Source: DASXKD01 sp963734725 (GTDB lineage: Bacteria; Actinomycetota; Actinomycetes; Streptosporangiales; Streptosporangiaceae). Taken from it: a DNA stretch of 64,000 bases. Of the stretch, positions 1 to 8,369 are shown piece by piece. Each line of letters starts with the position of its first letter. Position 1 is the first letter of the stretch. Below the pieces are notes generated by a model, which did not search any database, was not told where the DNA came from, and saw nothing but the letters and a program-made list of their open reading frames with translations. The translations under genes were made by a program, and so were the position numbers. The stretch covers positions 1-64,000 of the forward strand of contig CAVTIX010000012.1 of NCBI GenBank assembly GCA_963734725.1, in the 5' to 3' direction.

Positions 1-15
1 CGTTATCTTGAGCCC
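1..15. repeat. Left terminal inverted repeat of Tn554-like element
   Basis: The first 15 bases, CGTTATCTTGAGCCC, are the exact reverse complement of 3927-3941, and the two copies enclose the three recombination genes. The window starts here, so the repeat could extend further left. Confidence 0.7.
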
Positions 16-122
16 CGTCGAGGGTGTCTATGACGTAGTCGGCGAGGCGTTGAGCGCCCCGGATCTGCCTTCTGGACGTGGTTATCTATGGCCCGTCCAG
101 CACGCGGCTTCGGGGAGGCGCA

Positions 123-1229
123 GTGTTTGTTCAGCGGGTGGTGGGGAGCGGCTCGCGGGGTGAGTCGTGGACGGTCTTGGACGGGCAGGGCCGGCCGGTT
201 GAGCCGGTGGAGCGCTATCTGGCCTACCTGAGCGACATCGAGCGCTCACCGAACACGGTCAAGGCCTACGCGCATGATCTGAAGGACTGGTTCGCGTTCC
301 TGGGCGGCCGCGGCCTGGACTGGCGGATGGTGCGGCTGGAGGACATCGGGGAGTTCGCGGCCTGGCTGCGGCTGCCGCCGCCAGGCCGGGCGGGTGCGGT
401 GGCGGTGCTGCCGTCAGCCGAGCCGCAGGTAACGGCCTCGACGGTGAACCGCAAGCTGTCCGCGCTGGCGGCGTTTTACCAGCATCAGGCTCGTCACGGC
501 GTCGATCTGGGCGAGCTGCTGGTCACCTGGCAGCCTGCGGGCCGCCGGGGCGGGTGGAAGCCGTTCCTGCACCACATCAGCAAGAGCAGACCGCAGGCCC
601 GGCGGGCGGTCGCGCTGAAGGCGCCCCGCAAGCTGCCGCGGGTGCTGACAGCTGCCGAGGCTCAGGCGATCCTGGACGCCTGCGAGCATCTGCGGGATCG
701 TTTCCTGTTCGCCCTGCTTTACGACAGCGGCTGCCGGATCGGGGAGGCTCTGGGGCTCCGCCATGAGGACATCGCCGCCGCCGAGCGGCAGGTGCGGATC
801 ACCCCGCGCGAGAACGCGAACCGGGCGCGCTCGAAGTCCCGGGCCGAGCGGGTGGTCCCGGTCAGCCCCGGGCTGATCCGGCTTTACGGGGACTACCTGC
901 ACGCCGAGTACGGCGGCCTGGACTCCGACTACGTGTTCGTGAACCTGTTCGCCGAGCCGCGCGGCCAGGCGATGGCCTACCCGGCGGCCTATGACCTGGT
1001 GCGGCGGGTGCGCCAGCGGACCGGGATCGAGTTCGAGCCGCACTGGTTCCGTCACTCGGCGGCGACCAGGATGCTCCGCGACCGGGTGCCGGTCGAGGTG
1101 GTGTCCCAGGTCCTCGGGCATGCCTCGGTGGTCACGACTCAGCAGGTCTACGGTCATCTGACCGCTGAGGATGCCCGCAGGGCGCTGGAGGCGGCGGGCT
1201 GGTTCAGCGGCCGGGAGATCCAGCTGTGA
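123..1229 (+). CDS. tnpA: Tyrosine recombinase, TnpA-like
   Basis: Site-specific tyrosine recombinase of about 368 aa, the first enzyme of the Tn554-type pair. An N-terminal SAM-like DNA-binding region (ERSPNTVKAYAHDLKDWFAF) precedes the catalytic domain, in which Arg (SGCRIGEALGLRHED), the H-x-x-R box (HWFRHSAATRML) and the closing LGHASVVTTQQVYGH with the nucleophilic Tyr are all visible. I prefer the GTG at 123 because GGGGAGG lies six bases upstream and family proteins begin near this VFVQRV segment; a GTG at 78 is also in frame. The stop overlaps the next gene's start by 4 bp, indicating translational coupling. The gene looks intact. Confidence 0.88.
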   Translation: MFVQRVVGSGSRGESWTVLDGQGRPVEPVERYLAYLSDIERSPNTVKAYAHDLKDWFAFLGGRGLDWRMVRLEDIGEFAAWLRLPPPGRAGAVAVLPSAEPQVTASTVNRKLSALAAFYQHQARHGVDLGELLVTWQPAGRRGGWKPFLHHISKSRPQARRAVALKAPRKLPRVLTAAEAQAILDACEHLRDRFLFALLYDSGCRIGEALGLRHEDIAAAERQVRITPRENANRARSKSRAERVVPVSPGLIRLYGDYLHAEYGGLDSDYVFVNLFAEPRGQAMAYPAAYDLVRRVRQRTGIEFEPHWFRHSAATRMLRDRVPVEVVSQVLGHASVVTTQQVYGHLTAEDARRALEAAGWFSGREIQL

Positions 1230-3431
1230 GCGCCCCAGCCCCGGCCGGCGGCGCCGGGCTGCTGGAGCGGCTGCTTGCTGCTGTGCGCCCGGAGTTCCGG
1301 TCCGACGTGCTCACCTTCCCTGCCGCCGATCCGGTCTTCGGCGGCAGGGAATGCCAGGTCGCCGGTTGCGAGCGCGCGGCACGCGGCCGGGGCCTTTGCC
1401 CGGGCCATTACCACCGGTGGGCGCACGCCGGCCGCCCTCCGCTGGAGGCCTTTGCCGCCGCCCAGGAGCCGTGGCGCCGGCAGCAGCCGAACCAGCGCTG
1501 CCGGGTCGCCGGCTGCGGTTACGGGGTCTGCCCGGCAGGGGCTCTGCCAGCTGCACTTCCAGCGCTGGGACCGGGTCGGGCGGCCCGAGCTGCCGGCCTG
1601 GATCGCCGGCCAGCCCGCCGTCAAAGCGCCGCCGGACGGCGCCCGGTGCGGTATCCAGCACTGCCAGCGATGGCCGCAGGCCGCCAGCGGCCTCTGCCAC
1701 GCTCATCAGGCCACCTGGCGGGCGAACGGCCGGCCGGACCTCCAAGCCTTCGTCGGCTCGTTCCTGCCGACCATGACGACGCTCAGCGAGACGATCGAGC
1801 TGGACCGGCTCGGTGGGCGCCTGAAACTGGAGATCCAGTACGCGCTGCAGTGCCGTCGTGACGAGGCCGCCGGCAAGATCGCACCCGCCGTGGTGCGCCG
1901 GGCGGTCGGCGTCCTCGCCGCGGGCGACGTGGTCTCGCTGCTGGACCACAGCGAGGCGCAGTGGCGCGCGCTGGCCGAGGCGAAGCTCCCCCGGGACCCG
2001 GCCGCCGGGCGGTTCGTGATCTACGCCTGCCGCCGCGTCGCCGACCTGGTCGAAGGCTGCGGGTGGGAAGCAGGGTTCGCCCATGACGTGTGGCTGATGC
2101 GCCGGCTCGGCGGCCCGGGCAACCAGACGCTGGACTTCACCGGCATTCCCCAGCCGTGGCTGCGCCAGCTGGTCAAACGCTGGCTGCGGACCCGGCTGGC
2201 CGCCGGGCTGAACCTGGAAACGGTGCGCCGGGGCCTGCGCTCGCTGACCCGGTTCGCCGCGTTCTGCGAGCGCCTGCACATCAGCGCCCTGGCCGAAGTG
2301 AACCGCGACGTGATCGAGCGCTACCTCGCCAACCTGCACACCGAATGGGCGGGACGCCAGCGTCACAACGACCACATCGGCCAGCTCGCCTCGTTCTTGC
2401 AGGCGATCCGCCAACACCACTGGGACGACACCCTGCCCGCCACCGCGCTGGTGTTCAGCGACGACCAGCCCAAGCGGCCTCGCTACCTGCCGCGGGCGCT
2501 CGGAGAGGCGGTGATGAGCCAGGTCGAACGGCCCGGCAACCTCGACCGCTGGGACAACCCTGCCTTCCGGCTCGTCACCGTGATCCTGATCCGCTGCGGG
2601 CTGCGGGTCACCGACGCGCTCGCCCTGCCCCGGGACTGCTTGGTCACCGACGCCGGGGGCGCCCCTTACCTGCGCTATTACAACCACAAGATGAAACGGG
2701 AAGCGCTAGTCCCCATCGACGAGGAGCTGCGCGGGCTCATCGGCGAGCAGCAGCGAGCGGGCGATGCGCCCATCCTCTTCCCCCGCCCGACCAAGAACCC
2801 CGGCCGGCGCTTCCCCGCCAGCTCCTCCACCTACCGCGCCGCGCTCTACCGGTGGCTTGATAGCTGCGACATCCGCGACGAGCACGGCCAGCCGGTGCAC
2901 CTCACCCCTCACCAGTGGCGCCACCCGCTGGGGACAAGACTGATCAACCGGGACGTCCCGCAGGAAGTGGTGCGCCGCCTCCTCGATCACGACTCAGCCG
3001 AGATGACCGGCCACTATGCCCGCCTGAACGACACGACGGTGCGCCGGCACTGGGAAGCCGCCCGCAAGGTCGACATCACCGGGGCCCCGGTGACCCTAGA
3101 CCCTGACGGGCCGCTGGCCGAGGCGGCCTGGGCCAAACAGCGCCTCGGCCGGGCTACCCAGGCGCTGCCCAACGGCTTTTGCGGCCTGCCCGTGCAGAAA
3201 AGCTGCCCGCACGCCAACGCCTGCCTGACCTGCCCGATGTTCCTCACCACCGCCGAGTTCCTGCCCCAGCACCACCAGCACCAGAAACAGGTGCTGCAGA
3301 TCATCACCGCGGCCGAAGCCCGCGGACAGGCCCGCCTGGCCGAAATGAACAAGCAGGTGCTGACCAACCTGAACCAGATCATCGCCGGCCTGCGCCACGA
3401 CGCCGACGGGCAGGTCCCCGGTGCGGGCTGA
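1226..3431 (+). pseudogene. tnpB: Tyrosine recombinase, TnpB-like (frameshifted)
   Basis: Long second recombinase of the Tn554-type trio, about 735 aa when repaired. The catalytic half has Arg (RCGLRVTDALALPRD), Lys (YYNHKMKREALVPI), H-x-x-R (TPHQWRHPLGTRL) and the terminal LLDHDSAEMTGHYARL. A Cys-rich tail (GFCGLP, CPHANACLTCP) follows, as in other TnpB proteins. The N-terminus holds three repeats C-x4-C-x9/10-C-x2-H, each followed by W-x6-GRP, probably zinc-binding. Repeat 2 is split: one frame gives CRVAGCGYG and the next gives ARQGLCQLHF. Removing one G from GGGG at 1523-1526 restores the repeat exactly. The start is a GTG overlapping tnpA. Confidence 0.82.
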
Positions 3432-3917
3432 CAACTCCCGCCACCTCCTCGCGGCGGCACGCCGCCGCTCCGAGGACGCCTACCGGCGAACGGTGGCTGC
3501 GCTGCGGCGCATGGATGGCATCGCCGACCCCGTCAACTTTGACACGGTCGCCAGGCAAGCTGGCGTGTCGCGATCCTGGCTCTACACACAGCCAGCCATC
3601 CGCGCCGAGATCGAACGGCTCAGGGCCGCCGCAGCCCCGCCCCCGCCAGTCCAGTCCCCGAACGGCAACGCATCAGCGACGCATCCCTGCGAAGCCGGCT
3701 CGCCGAAGCCAACGCACGCGTGCGCCAGCTACAGCAGGAGAACCAGCAGCTGCGGACGGCCCTCGCCGAAGCACTGGGAGCAAACCGTGACCGCGCGCGC
3801 CGGCAGGGCGGCCGCGACACGCCGGCACGGCAAGAAATTTCCCAGGCGATCGAACCCCGGTCCCAAGATGCCTCGACGACAGTGTCGGCGACACAAAATA
3901 CCTGGTCAAACTCATGA
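3421..3917 (+). pseudogene. tnpC: TnpC-like small transposon protein (frameshifted)
   Basis: Third gene of the trio, about 165 aa when repaired. The first part (residues 1-80) resembles the DUF6262/TnpC family: a basic start, then FDTVARQAGVSRSWLYTQP, a helix-turn-helix-like stretch. The second part, VRQLQQENQQLRTALAEAL, is a leucine/glutamine coiled coil but lies one frame away. Adding one base to the CCCC run at 3656-3659 would join them through ERQRISDASLRSRLAEAN. In Tn554, TnpC is not a recombinase but influences the frequency and orientation of transposition. The GTG start overlaps the end of tnpB. Confidence 0.72.
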
Positions 3918-3926
3918 TCATCTCGT

Positions 3927-3941
3927 GGGCTCAAGATAACG
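3927..3941. repeat. Right terminal inverted repeat of Tn554-like element
   Basis: GGGCTCAAGATAACG here is the perfect reverse complement of bases 1-15. It lies 9 bp past the end of tnpC, and the interrupted transposase frame resumes immediately after it. Confidence 0.7.
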
Positions 3942-4169
3942 ATCGAATCCATGATCGAGATCTGCCGGGAACACTCCAAGAACGTCAAGCGCTGGCGGGA
4001 CGGGACGATGGCGCTGCGCTGGTGCGCCGCCGGGATGCTCGAAGCCGATCACCAGTTCCGCCGCATCAACGGCCACCTCCACCTGCCGAAACTCCGCGCC
4101 GCGCTGGAAGAGCGCTTCAACAAGAAGGCCAGCGCCGACAGCCATGATGAGACCGTGACCGCGGCCTGA
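3942..4169 (+). pseudogene. Transposase, C-terminal fragment
   Basis: About 75 codons match the C-terminal tail typical of a group of actinobacterial transposases (VKRWRDGTMALRWCAAGM, then QFRRINGHLHLPKLRAALEE), ending in TVTAA. The frame stays open upstream to the transposon end at 3941, so the missing 5' part was probably separated by the Tn554-like insertion or lies left of the window. I am not certain of the IS family. A degenerate second copy of the same 3' end lies at about 5690-5845. Confidence 0.65.
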
Positions 4170-4547
4170 TGATCACGGGGGCCGCCACCGAAGTCCCACT
4201 GGGCGCTGGAACTCTCGTCCGGGCTGGGCACACTGGCGGCGGCCGGGATGATCCCGATCCGGTGCGGCGCGGCCGGGTTAGCAACACCGCCCGCAAGGGC
4301 CCCTGGACGACATGCGGCTGCTGAGGGAGCATGCCTGGGACCGCTGCCTGGGTCTCGGCGTGATCGGCGTGCAGGCCACGACTATGGCGCCGGACCTGGA
4401 GGCTTCCCGGCCCCGCTCCTTGCCGGCTCCGCCGCGCCGCCGGTCCGCCGCTTGGCTTTACATCATAAAGCTCTTGGCTCAGCCTCTTGACTTTGCGCCG
4501 TAAAGCAGGATGTACTTTATGGCATAGAGTTAATCGAGGGAGACACC
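4170..4547 (+). other. IS right-end remnant and promoter region
   Basis: The first ~65 bases (GATCACGGGGGCCGCCACCGA onward) are the non-coding end of the IS, repeated in diverged form at 5800-5845. The rest is unassigned. A TTGACT hexamer at about 4488 and AT-rich sequence up to 4530 may be the promoter of the next operon. No gene is recognised. Confidence 0.4.
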
Positions 4548-5183
4548 ATGAACCCCACACCTGACACCACCGCCGGCAACGGCGGCACCTTCGACCCCCG
4601 CGAGGCGGCGGCGCTGCTTGAGCAGACCAGACGGCAGGCACGGCGCCAGTTCCAGCCCGCCCAGCCCTGGCTCCTGGCGATCAGGGCCGTCCTGGTCCTG
4701 GCCGCCCTCGGCACGGTCTGGCTCTCCGTGCGCGGACAGCATCCCTACAAAGGCCCGGGCGGCTCAGCCCTGCTGGTCGTGGCCGTGTTCGTGGTCATCA
4801 ACTACACCGCGACAGTCGCCGTCCGCAGGCGCGCGACCGCCGGGGTGAGTGGCAGATCCCGGTTCAGCAAGGCCGAGATCGCCATCCTCGCCGCTGCCTG
4901 GATCGCCCCGTACGTGGTCATGGCGGCGCTGGGCGTCACCTGGGATAGCCAGTCGGGGTACCTGCTCACGGTGCCGCTGATCGTCGTCGGCCTGACCTTT
5001 GCGGCACTCATGGCGCTACGGGCTGACTGGCTCTCGTGCGGCACCGGGCTCGCGGTTGCCGTCACCGGCGCCGCGGGCGCGGCCGCTGGGCAAGCCGGGG
5101 CGTGGGCCGTCACCGGCGCCGGCCTGTGCCTCACCCTCCTGGGCAGCGCCGCCGTCATCACCTGGCAACTGCACCGCGCATGA
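4548..5183 (+). CDS. Multi-pass membrane protein of unknown function
   Basis: A 211-aa protein with a soluble N-terminus of about 40 residues (EQTRRQARRQFQPAQP) and about six hydrophobic segments: residues 44-62, 71-90, 105-125, 134-152, 163-180 and 187-206. The start ATG at 4548 follows GAGGGAG at a good distance. The stop overlaps the ATG of a winged-helix regulator (ATGA), so the two are one unit. Pairs of a small membrane protein and a PF13601-type regulator are common in actinobacteria, and the membrane protein may be the regulated target or a signal input. The function is unknown. The pair lies between two IS remnants. Confidence 0.7.
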   Translation: MNPTPDTTAGNGGTFDPREAAALLEQTRRQARRQFQPAQPWLLAIRAVLVLAALGTVWLSVRGQHPYKGPGGSALLVVAVFVVINYTATVAVRRRATAGVSGRSRFSKAEIAILAAAWIAPYVVMAALGVTWDSQSGYLLTVPLIVVGLTFAALMALRADWLSCGTGLAVAVTGAAGAAAGQAGAWAVTGAGLCLTLLGSAAVITWQLHRA

Positions 5184-5494
5184 AGGACACGGCCATGACC
5201 ACCAGCGAGCTCGACCCGCTGATCCACGTCCCCACCCGGCTGAAGATCGTCGCGACGCTGGCGGCCCTGCCCGACGGCGACACGCTCTCCTTCACCCGCC
5301 TGCAGGACATGATCGGGCTCACCCCCGGCAACCTGATCATCCACCTGCGCAAGCTCGAAGAAGCCGGCTACCTCAGCAGTGACAAGACCGGCAACGGGTC
5401 TGCGTCCAAAACCACGGTGGCCCTCACCGGCCACGGCCGAAAAGCACTCGACAGCTACACCCAGGCGCTGCGCGACCTGCTCGGCGGCCTGTAA
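5180..5494 (+). CDS. Winged-helix transcriptional regulator (PF13601-like)
   Basis: A 104-aa DNA-binding protein whose whole length is one winged helix: IHVPTRLKIVATLAAL, then LSFTRLQDMIGLTPGNLIIH as the helix-turn-helix, then LRKLEEAGYL and a basic wing ending in TTVALTGHGRKAL. This is the MarR/ArsR-like 'winged helix DNA-binding' family, usually a repressor. The ATG at 5180 overlaps the upstream stop; a second ATG at 5195 (MTTSELDPL) is also possible. A strong hairpin follows 18 bp after the stop. Confidence 0.8.
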   Translation: MKDTAMTTSELDPLIHVPTRLKIVATLAALPDGDTLSFTRLQDMIGLTPGNLIIHLRKLEEAGYLSSDKTGNGSASKTTVALTGHGRKALDSYTQALRDLLGGL

Positions 5495-5511
5495 ATGGCC
5501 CCGGTCTTCCC

Positions 5512-5540
5512 CTGACAGTCCCTCGACGAGGGGCTGTCAG
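5512..5540 (+). terminator. Hairpin terminator after regulator
   Basis: CTGACAG (5512-5518) and CCCTC pair with GAGGG and CTGTCAG (5534-5540) around a GAC loop, with a single T-G wobble. There is no T-run, as is common in high-GC actinobacteria. Confidence 0.6.
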
Positions 5541-5689
5541 CCATTGTCGGCCAGCACCCGCGCCACCATCCAGCACAGATCCCCGGCCGGATATCCGGCG
5601 CCATCAGGGAGATGGCAGAACCAGCGCTCCCGTCCCCCTACCACCATGGTTATGAAGCCACGCGGCCCGTGGCCTCACCTTGCCCAGGA

Positions 5690-5845
5690 GCGAGCCGGAT
5701 CACCGATCACCATGCCGAACTCCGCGCCGCGCCCGGCGCACTACCCAACAAGAATGTCAGAGCCGGATGTCACGATGAGACCATGAACGCGGCCTGGTGA
5801 TCACGGGGCCGCCATCGAAGTTCAACGGAACTCGGGACAACCTCG
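5690..5845 (+). mobile_element. Degenerate second copy of the IS 3' end
   Basis: CATGCCGAACTCCGCGCCGCG, then AACAAGAATG, then CGATGAGACCATGAACGCGG and GATCACGGGGCCGCCATCGA follow the same order as 4078-4205 but with many substitutions and small indels. No frame is open. It abuts the truncated hydrolase gene to its right, so its end probably marks the insertion point. Confidence 0.55.
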
Positions 5846-5849
5846 TCTT

Positions 5850-6304
5850 AGCCGAGCCGGCCAGCAAGATTGCTCCGGCTACCGCTGCGTCTTGTGCTGC
5901 GAGCCGGACGGGCAAGAGCGCGCCCTCGCTGTGGCCGAGCACGAAGATGCGATGGGGATCGACGACGTCAGGCTGGGCACGCAGCCACCTCAGGGCGCGG
6001 CGGCGTCGGTCAGCCGGTCATCGAAGCCGGCGTGCCAGTAGTCGCCCTGGCTGGCGCCGACGCCGCGCTTGTCGTAGCGCAGGGTTGCAACGCCTCACTC
6101 GCCGATGGCGTGGGCCAGTTGGGGGAAGACGTTGAGGGCAAGCTTCTTGGCGTTGTCGTCGCGGTCGGTCTGACCGGAACCCGGTAGCAGCAGCGGGGCG
6201 GGCGCCGGGCCGGTTTCGGCGGGCGTCGTGAATGTGCCCGCCAAGGTCAGCGTCCCACTGGTGAACTCGATGTCGCGCTCAGCGATCGCGGTCACGATAG
6301 TCAT
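5850..6304 (-). pseudogene. Alpha/beta hydrolase, truncated and disrupted
   Basis: The opening residues (IEFTSGTLTLAGTFTTP, then APLLLPGSGQTDRDDN) are the N-terminus of a dienelactone-hydrolase/peptidase-type alpha/beta hydrolase. Reading continues past an in-frame TGA at 6095-6097 into VATLRYDKRGVGASQGDYWH, then needs a frame change near 5985 to reach the nucleophile elbow FVLGHSEGALLPVRLAAQ. Similarity stops at about 5858, where the IS remnant begins, so the catalytic Asp/His half is missing. The start lies inside the upstream regulator gene. Three separate lesions make this a real pseudogene. Confidence 0.7.
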
Positions 6305-6848
6305 CGGCGTCTCCTTCGGTCTGCTCTGGCACGGGAATGAAGGCGCTAGCCGCGAGCCGCCGTCGCCGGCCCGGTCCGGGTCTGAACTCAGCGCGCGGAG
6401 CGATGATGCGGGCCACGTCTGCGAGCAGGTCTGCGTACTCCTGGTCGCTTAGCCACAGCGCGTTCATGGAGTAGCTGACACCGTCCCGCACGAGGTCAGG
6501 CTCACCACTGTTCAGGTACCGCTCGTAGGCCGCGAGCAACCCGGCAGAAAACGTGGCGAACGCCTGCAAGTGCTCATCGCGACTCAGCCGTGCGAGGTCG
6601 CCGGGCTCGATACGCGTTCGTTCGAGCCGAAGGGCAAGAGTGCGCTCGACAGCGCCGCGGACCCGTCGCTCACCGACGACGTTGAGCACCCCAGCGTCCA
6701 GCAGCAGCGAGATGTGCCGGTACAGCTGTGCGGCCGACACGTCGGCCAGCTCCGCTGCTAGCTGCGCGGTTGTGAGCTCGCGCCCGCCCAAGAACGCCTG
6801 CACGAGCCGCAGGCGCACGGGGTGGAGGAGCAGGTCGACCGTGGCCAC
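6279..6848 (-). CDS. ArsR-like HTH transcriptional regulator
   Basis: A 189-aa regulator. Residues 1-75 form an ArsR-type winged helix (LLHPVRLRLVQAFLGG, LTTAQLAAELADVSAAQLYR, LLLDAGVLNVVGERRVRGAV). The C-terminal ~100 residues are a helical ligand or dimer domain (FATFSAGLLAAYERYLNSG, DQEYADLLADVARII). It overlaps the disrupted hydrolase gene by 26 bp, so both were probably one operon and the hydrolase its target. An AT-rich dyad 17 bp before the start may be its operator. Confidence 0.78.
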   Translation of the reverse strand: MATVDLLLHPVRLRLVQAFLGGRELTTAQLAAELADVSAAQLYRHISLLLDAGVLNVVGERRVRGAVERTLALRLERTRIEPGDLARLSRDEHLQAFATFSAGLLAAYERYLNSGEPDLVRDGVSYSMNALWLSDQEYADLLADVARIIAPRAEFRPGPGRRRRLAASAFIPVPEQTEGDADDYRDRDR

Positions 6849-6864
6849 ACAGCCAGTGTCGCCT

Positions 6865-6888
6865 ATTGTTTATATAAATGCAAACAAT
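6865..6888. promoter_or_regulatory. Inverted repeat ATTGTTT-N10-AAACAAT
   Basis: Perfect 7-bp arms, ATTGTTT (6865-6871) and AAACAAT (6882-6888), enclose an AT-rich centre containing TATATAAAT. They lie just upstream of the regulator start at 6848 in otherwise GC-rich DNA, and a further GCAAACAAA half-site follows. This suits an autoregulatory operator overlapping the promoter. Confidence 0.5.
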
Positions 6889-7003
6889 CACGGGAATGCA
6901 AACAAAACTTGACCGCGCCAGAGATGCCCTCAGAGCCACGCACTCCACGTCCGGATCTGCCGCAAGTTGGTGGGTTCCGCGGCCGGTGGGCAGGTGCGGG
7001 CCG

Positions 7004-7861
7004 TTACCGCGCAGCGGCTGTCAGTTCCGCCTGGGTGTGCTCGTCCAGCTTGATGCCGGCAGCCGCCACGTTCTGCTCCAGGTGCCCCATGGATGACGTG
7101 CCGGGAATCAGCAGGACGTTGGGCGCGAGGCCCAGCAGCCAGGCCAGCGCGATCTGAGCGGGGGCATGGCCAAGCCGGCCGGCGGCGCGGAGCAGGTGCT
7201 CATTGCTCAGCACCGGGTTGGCTCGGCCGAAGCCGGAGCCCAGCGGGAAGAAGGGCACGAAGGCGATCCCCCGCGCGGAGCACTCCTGGAGGACCGGCAT
7301 CGAGGAGCGGTTGACCAGGTTCAGCGGGTTCTGCACGCACGCGATGGGCGTGGCCTCCAGGGCGCGCAGCAGGTGGTCGCGGCTGATGTTGCTCAGGCCG
7401 ACGCCGTCGATCAGCCCCTCGTCGCGTGCGGCGATCATGGCGGCCAGCTGGCCGTCGAACCGCTGATCTGGCGCCGCGCCGTCGAGGAGCCGCAAGTTGA
7501 CGGCAGCCAGCTGCCCGGCGCCGAGGCTACGCAGGTTGTCCTCAATTCCGCGCCGCAGCTGATCAGGTTCGTCGTAAGGCAGCCAGCCTCCGGACCCGTC
7601 GCGGCGCGCGCCGACCTTGCTCACCAGCGCCAGGGTGCCCGGGTAGGGGTGCAAAGCCTCCCGGATGAGCTCGTTGGCAACATCAGGCCCGTAATACTGC
7701 GCGGTGTCGATATGGTCCACACCCAGTTCCACCGCACGCCGCAGCACCGCCACAGCCTGGTCACGGTCTCGCGGCGGACCGAACACGCCCGGACCGGGCA
7801 ACTGCATCGCCCCGAAGCCGATGCGAGATACCGAGAAAGGGCCCAGCGGGTAGCGCTGCAT
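7004..7861 (-). CDS. Aldo/keto reductase
   Basis: NAD(P)H-dependent oxidoreductase of 285 aa with the (beta/alpha)8 AKR fold. Asp and Tyr of the tetrad are in HIDTAQYYGPDVANELIREA and Lys in LVSKVGARRD. The usual His position (around VNLRLLDG) is not His, as in some AKR subgroups. IPGTSSMGHLEQNVAAAGI is the cofactor-binding end. The length is close to family members of about 280-290 aa. It stands alone on the minus strand and the substrate cannot be told. Confidence 0.88.
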   Translation of the reverse strand: MQRYPLGPFSVSRIGFGAMQLPGPGVFGPPRDRDQAVAVLRRAVELGVDHIDTAQYYGPDVANELIREALHPYPGTLALVSKVGARRDGSGGWLPYDEPDQLRRGIEDNLRSLGAGQLAAVNLRLLDGAAPDQRFDGQLAAMIAARDEGLIDGVGLSNISRDHLLRALEATPIACVQNPLNLVNRSSMPVLQECSARGIAFVPFFPLGSGFGRANPVLSNEHLLRAAGRLGHAPAQIALAWLLGLAPNVLLIPGTSSMGHLEQNVAAAGIKLDEHTQAELTAAAR

Positions 7862-8369
7862 GCGCTGAGTCTAAAGAGCCGCGCATGCCACACGACCGGT
7901 TGGGGACGGACCAAGAACATCCGCTATGCCGCGATGAGGTTTATCGGTGCGCGGGCCCACGGGGCTTGCCGAAGAGGGAAGCGCCTGTTCCGGCGTGGCG
8001 TTCAGGACCACAGGAGACAGCAGTGCGTGCAAGTATCGCTACAGCCGGACAAGACGGCAAGGCAAGATTCCTGGCCCGCTGCATCGTTAGCACGAAGGAG
8101 CGACGCCCGAACTGGGGCGTCTACGCACAGTTGCCGAGCCGCGGACCTCATCTTGGCAGCCGGAAATATTCGGCAGGTCGCGCTGTCAACCAAGCTGGAC
8201 GTCACTTTCTGCGTGATGAGTCCTGGTCGGTCGCTGGGCGCGTGCGTAGGCGGCGGCGAGCGCATCGAAGACCTATTTTGGCTCCCAGGCCATGTCCGGA
8301 TACGTCGCGCCTCGTCCGTGGTCCAGGACCGCGACGACTCCGTAGGAGGCGAGGTCAAGATCGCGGTGC
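7862..8369. other. Region without a convincing gene
   Basis: No intact gene is visible. On the minus strand around 8175-8365 one frame reads YGVVAVLDHGRGATYPDMAW and, after a TAG, VFDALAAAYARAQRP. This looks like remnant coding sequence, perhaps the decayed end of the hydrolase upstream or a piece of another gene. Confidence 0.35.

Larger units (their letters stand above)
1..3941 (+). mobile_element. Tn554-like transposon (tnpA-tnpB-tnpC)
   Basis: A compact element of about 3.9 kb carries three head-to-tail overlapping genes: a short tyrosine recombinase, a long tyrosine recombinase and a small third protein. This is the gene order of the Tn554 family. A perfect 15-bp inverted repeat marks both ends. 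To its right lies the C-terminal part of an unrelated transposase gene, whose reading frame stays open back to the repeat, so the element seems to have inserted into an older IS. No passenger genes are present. Genes two and three each have a one-base frameshift, so activity is doubtful unless these are sequencing errors. Confidence 0.75.

Noticed and set aside
4312..4503. Open frame MRLLREHAWDRC... after the first IS remnant
   Set aside because: No family recognised and the C-terminal part overlaps the probable promoter; treated as intergenic.
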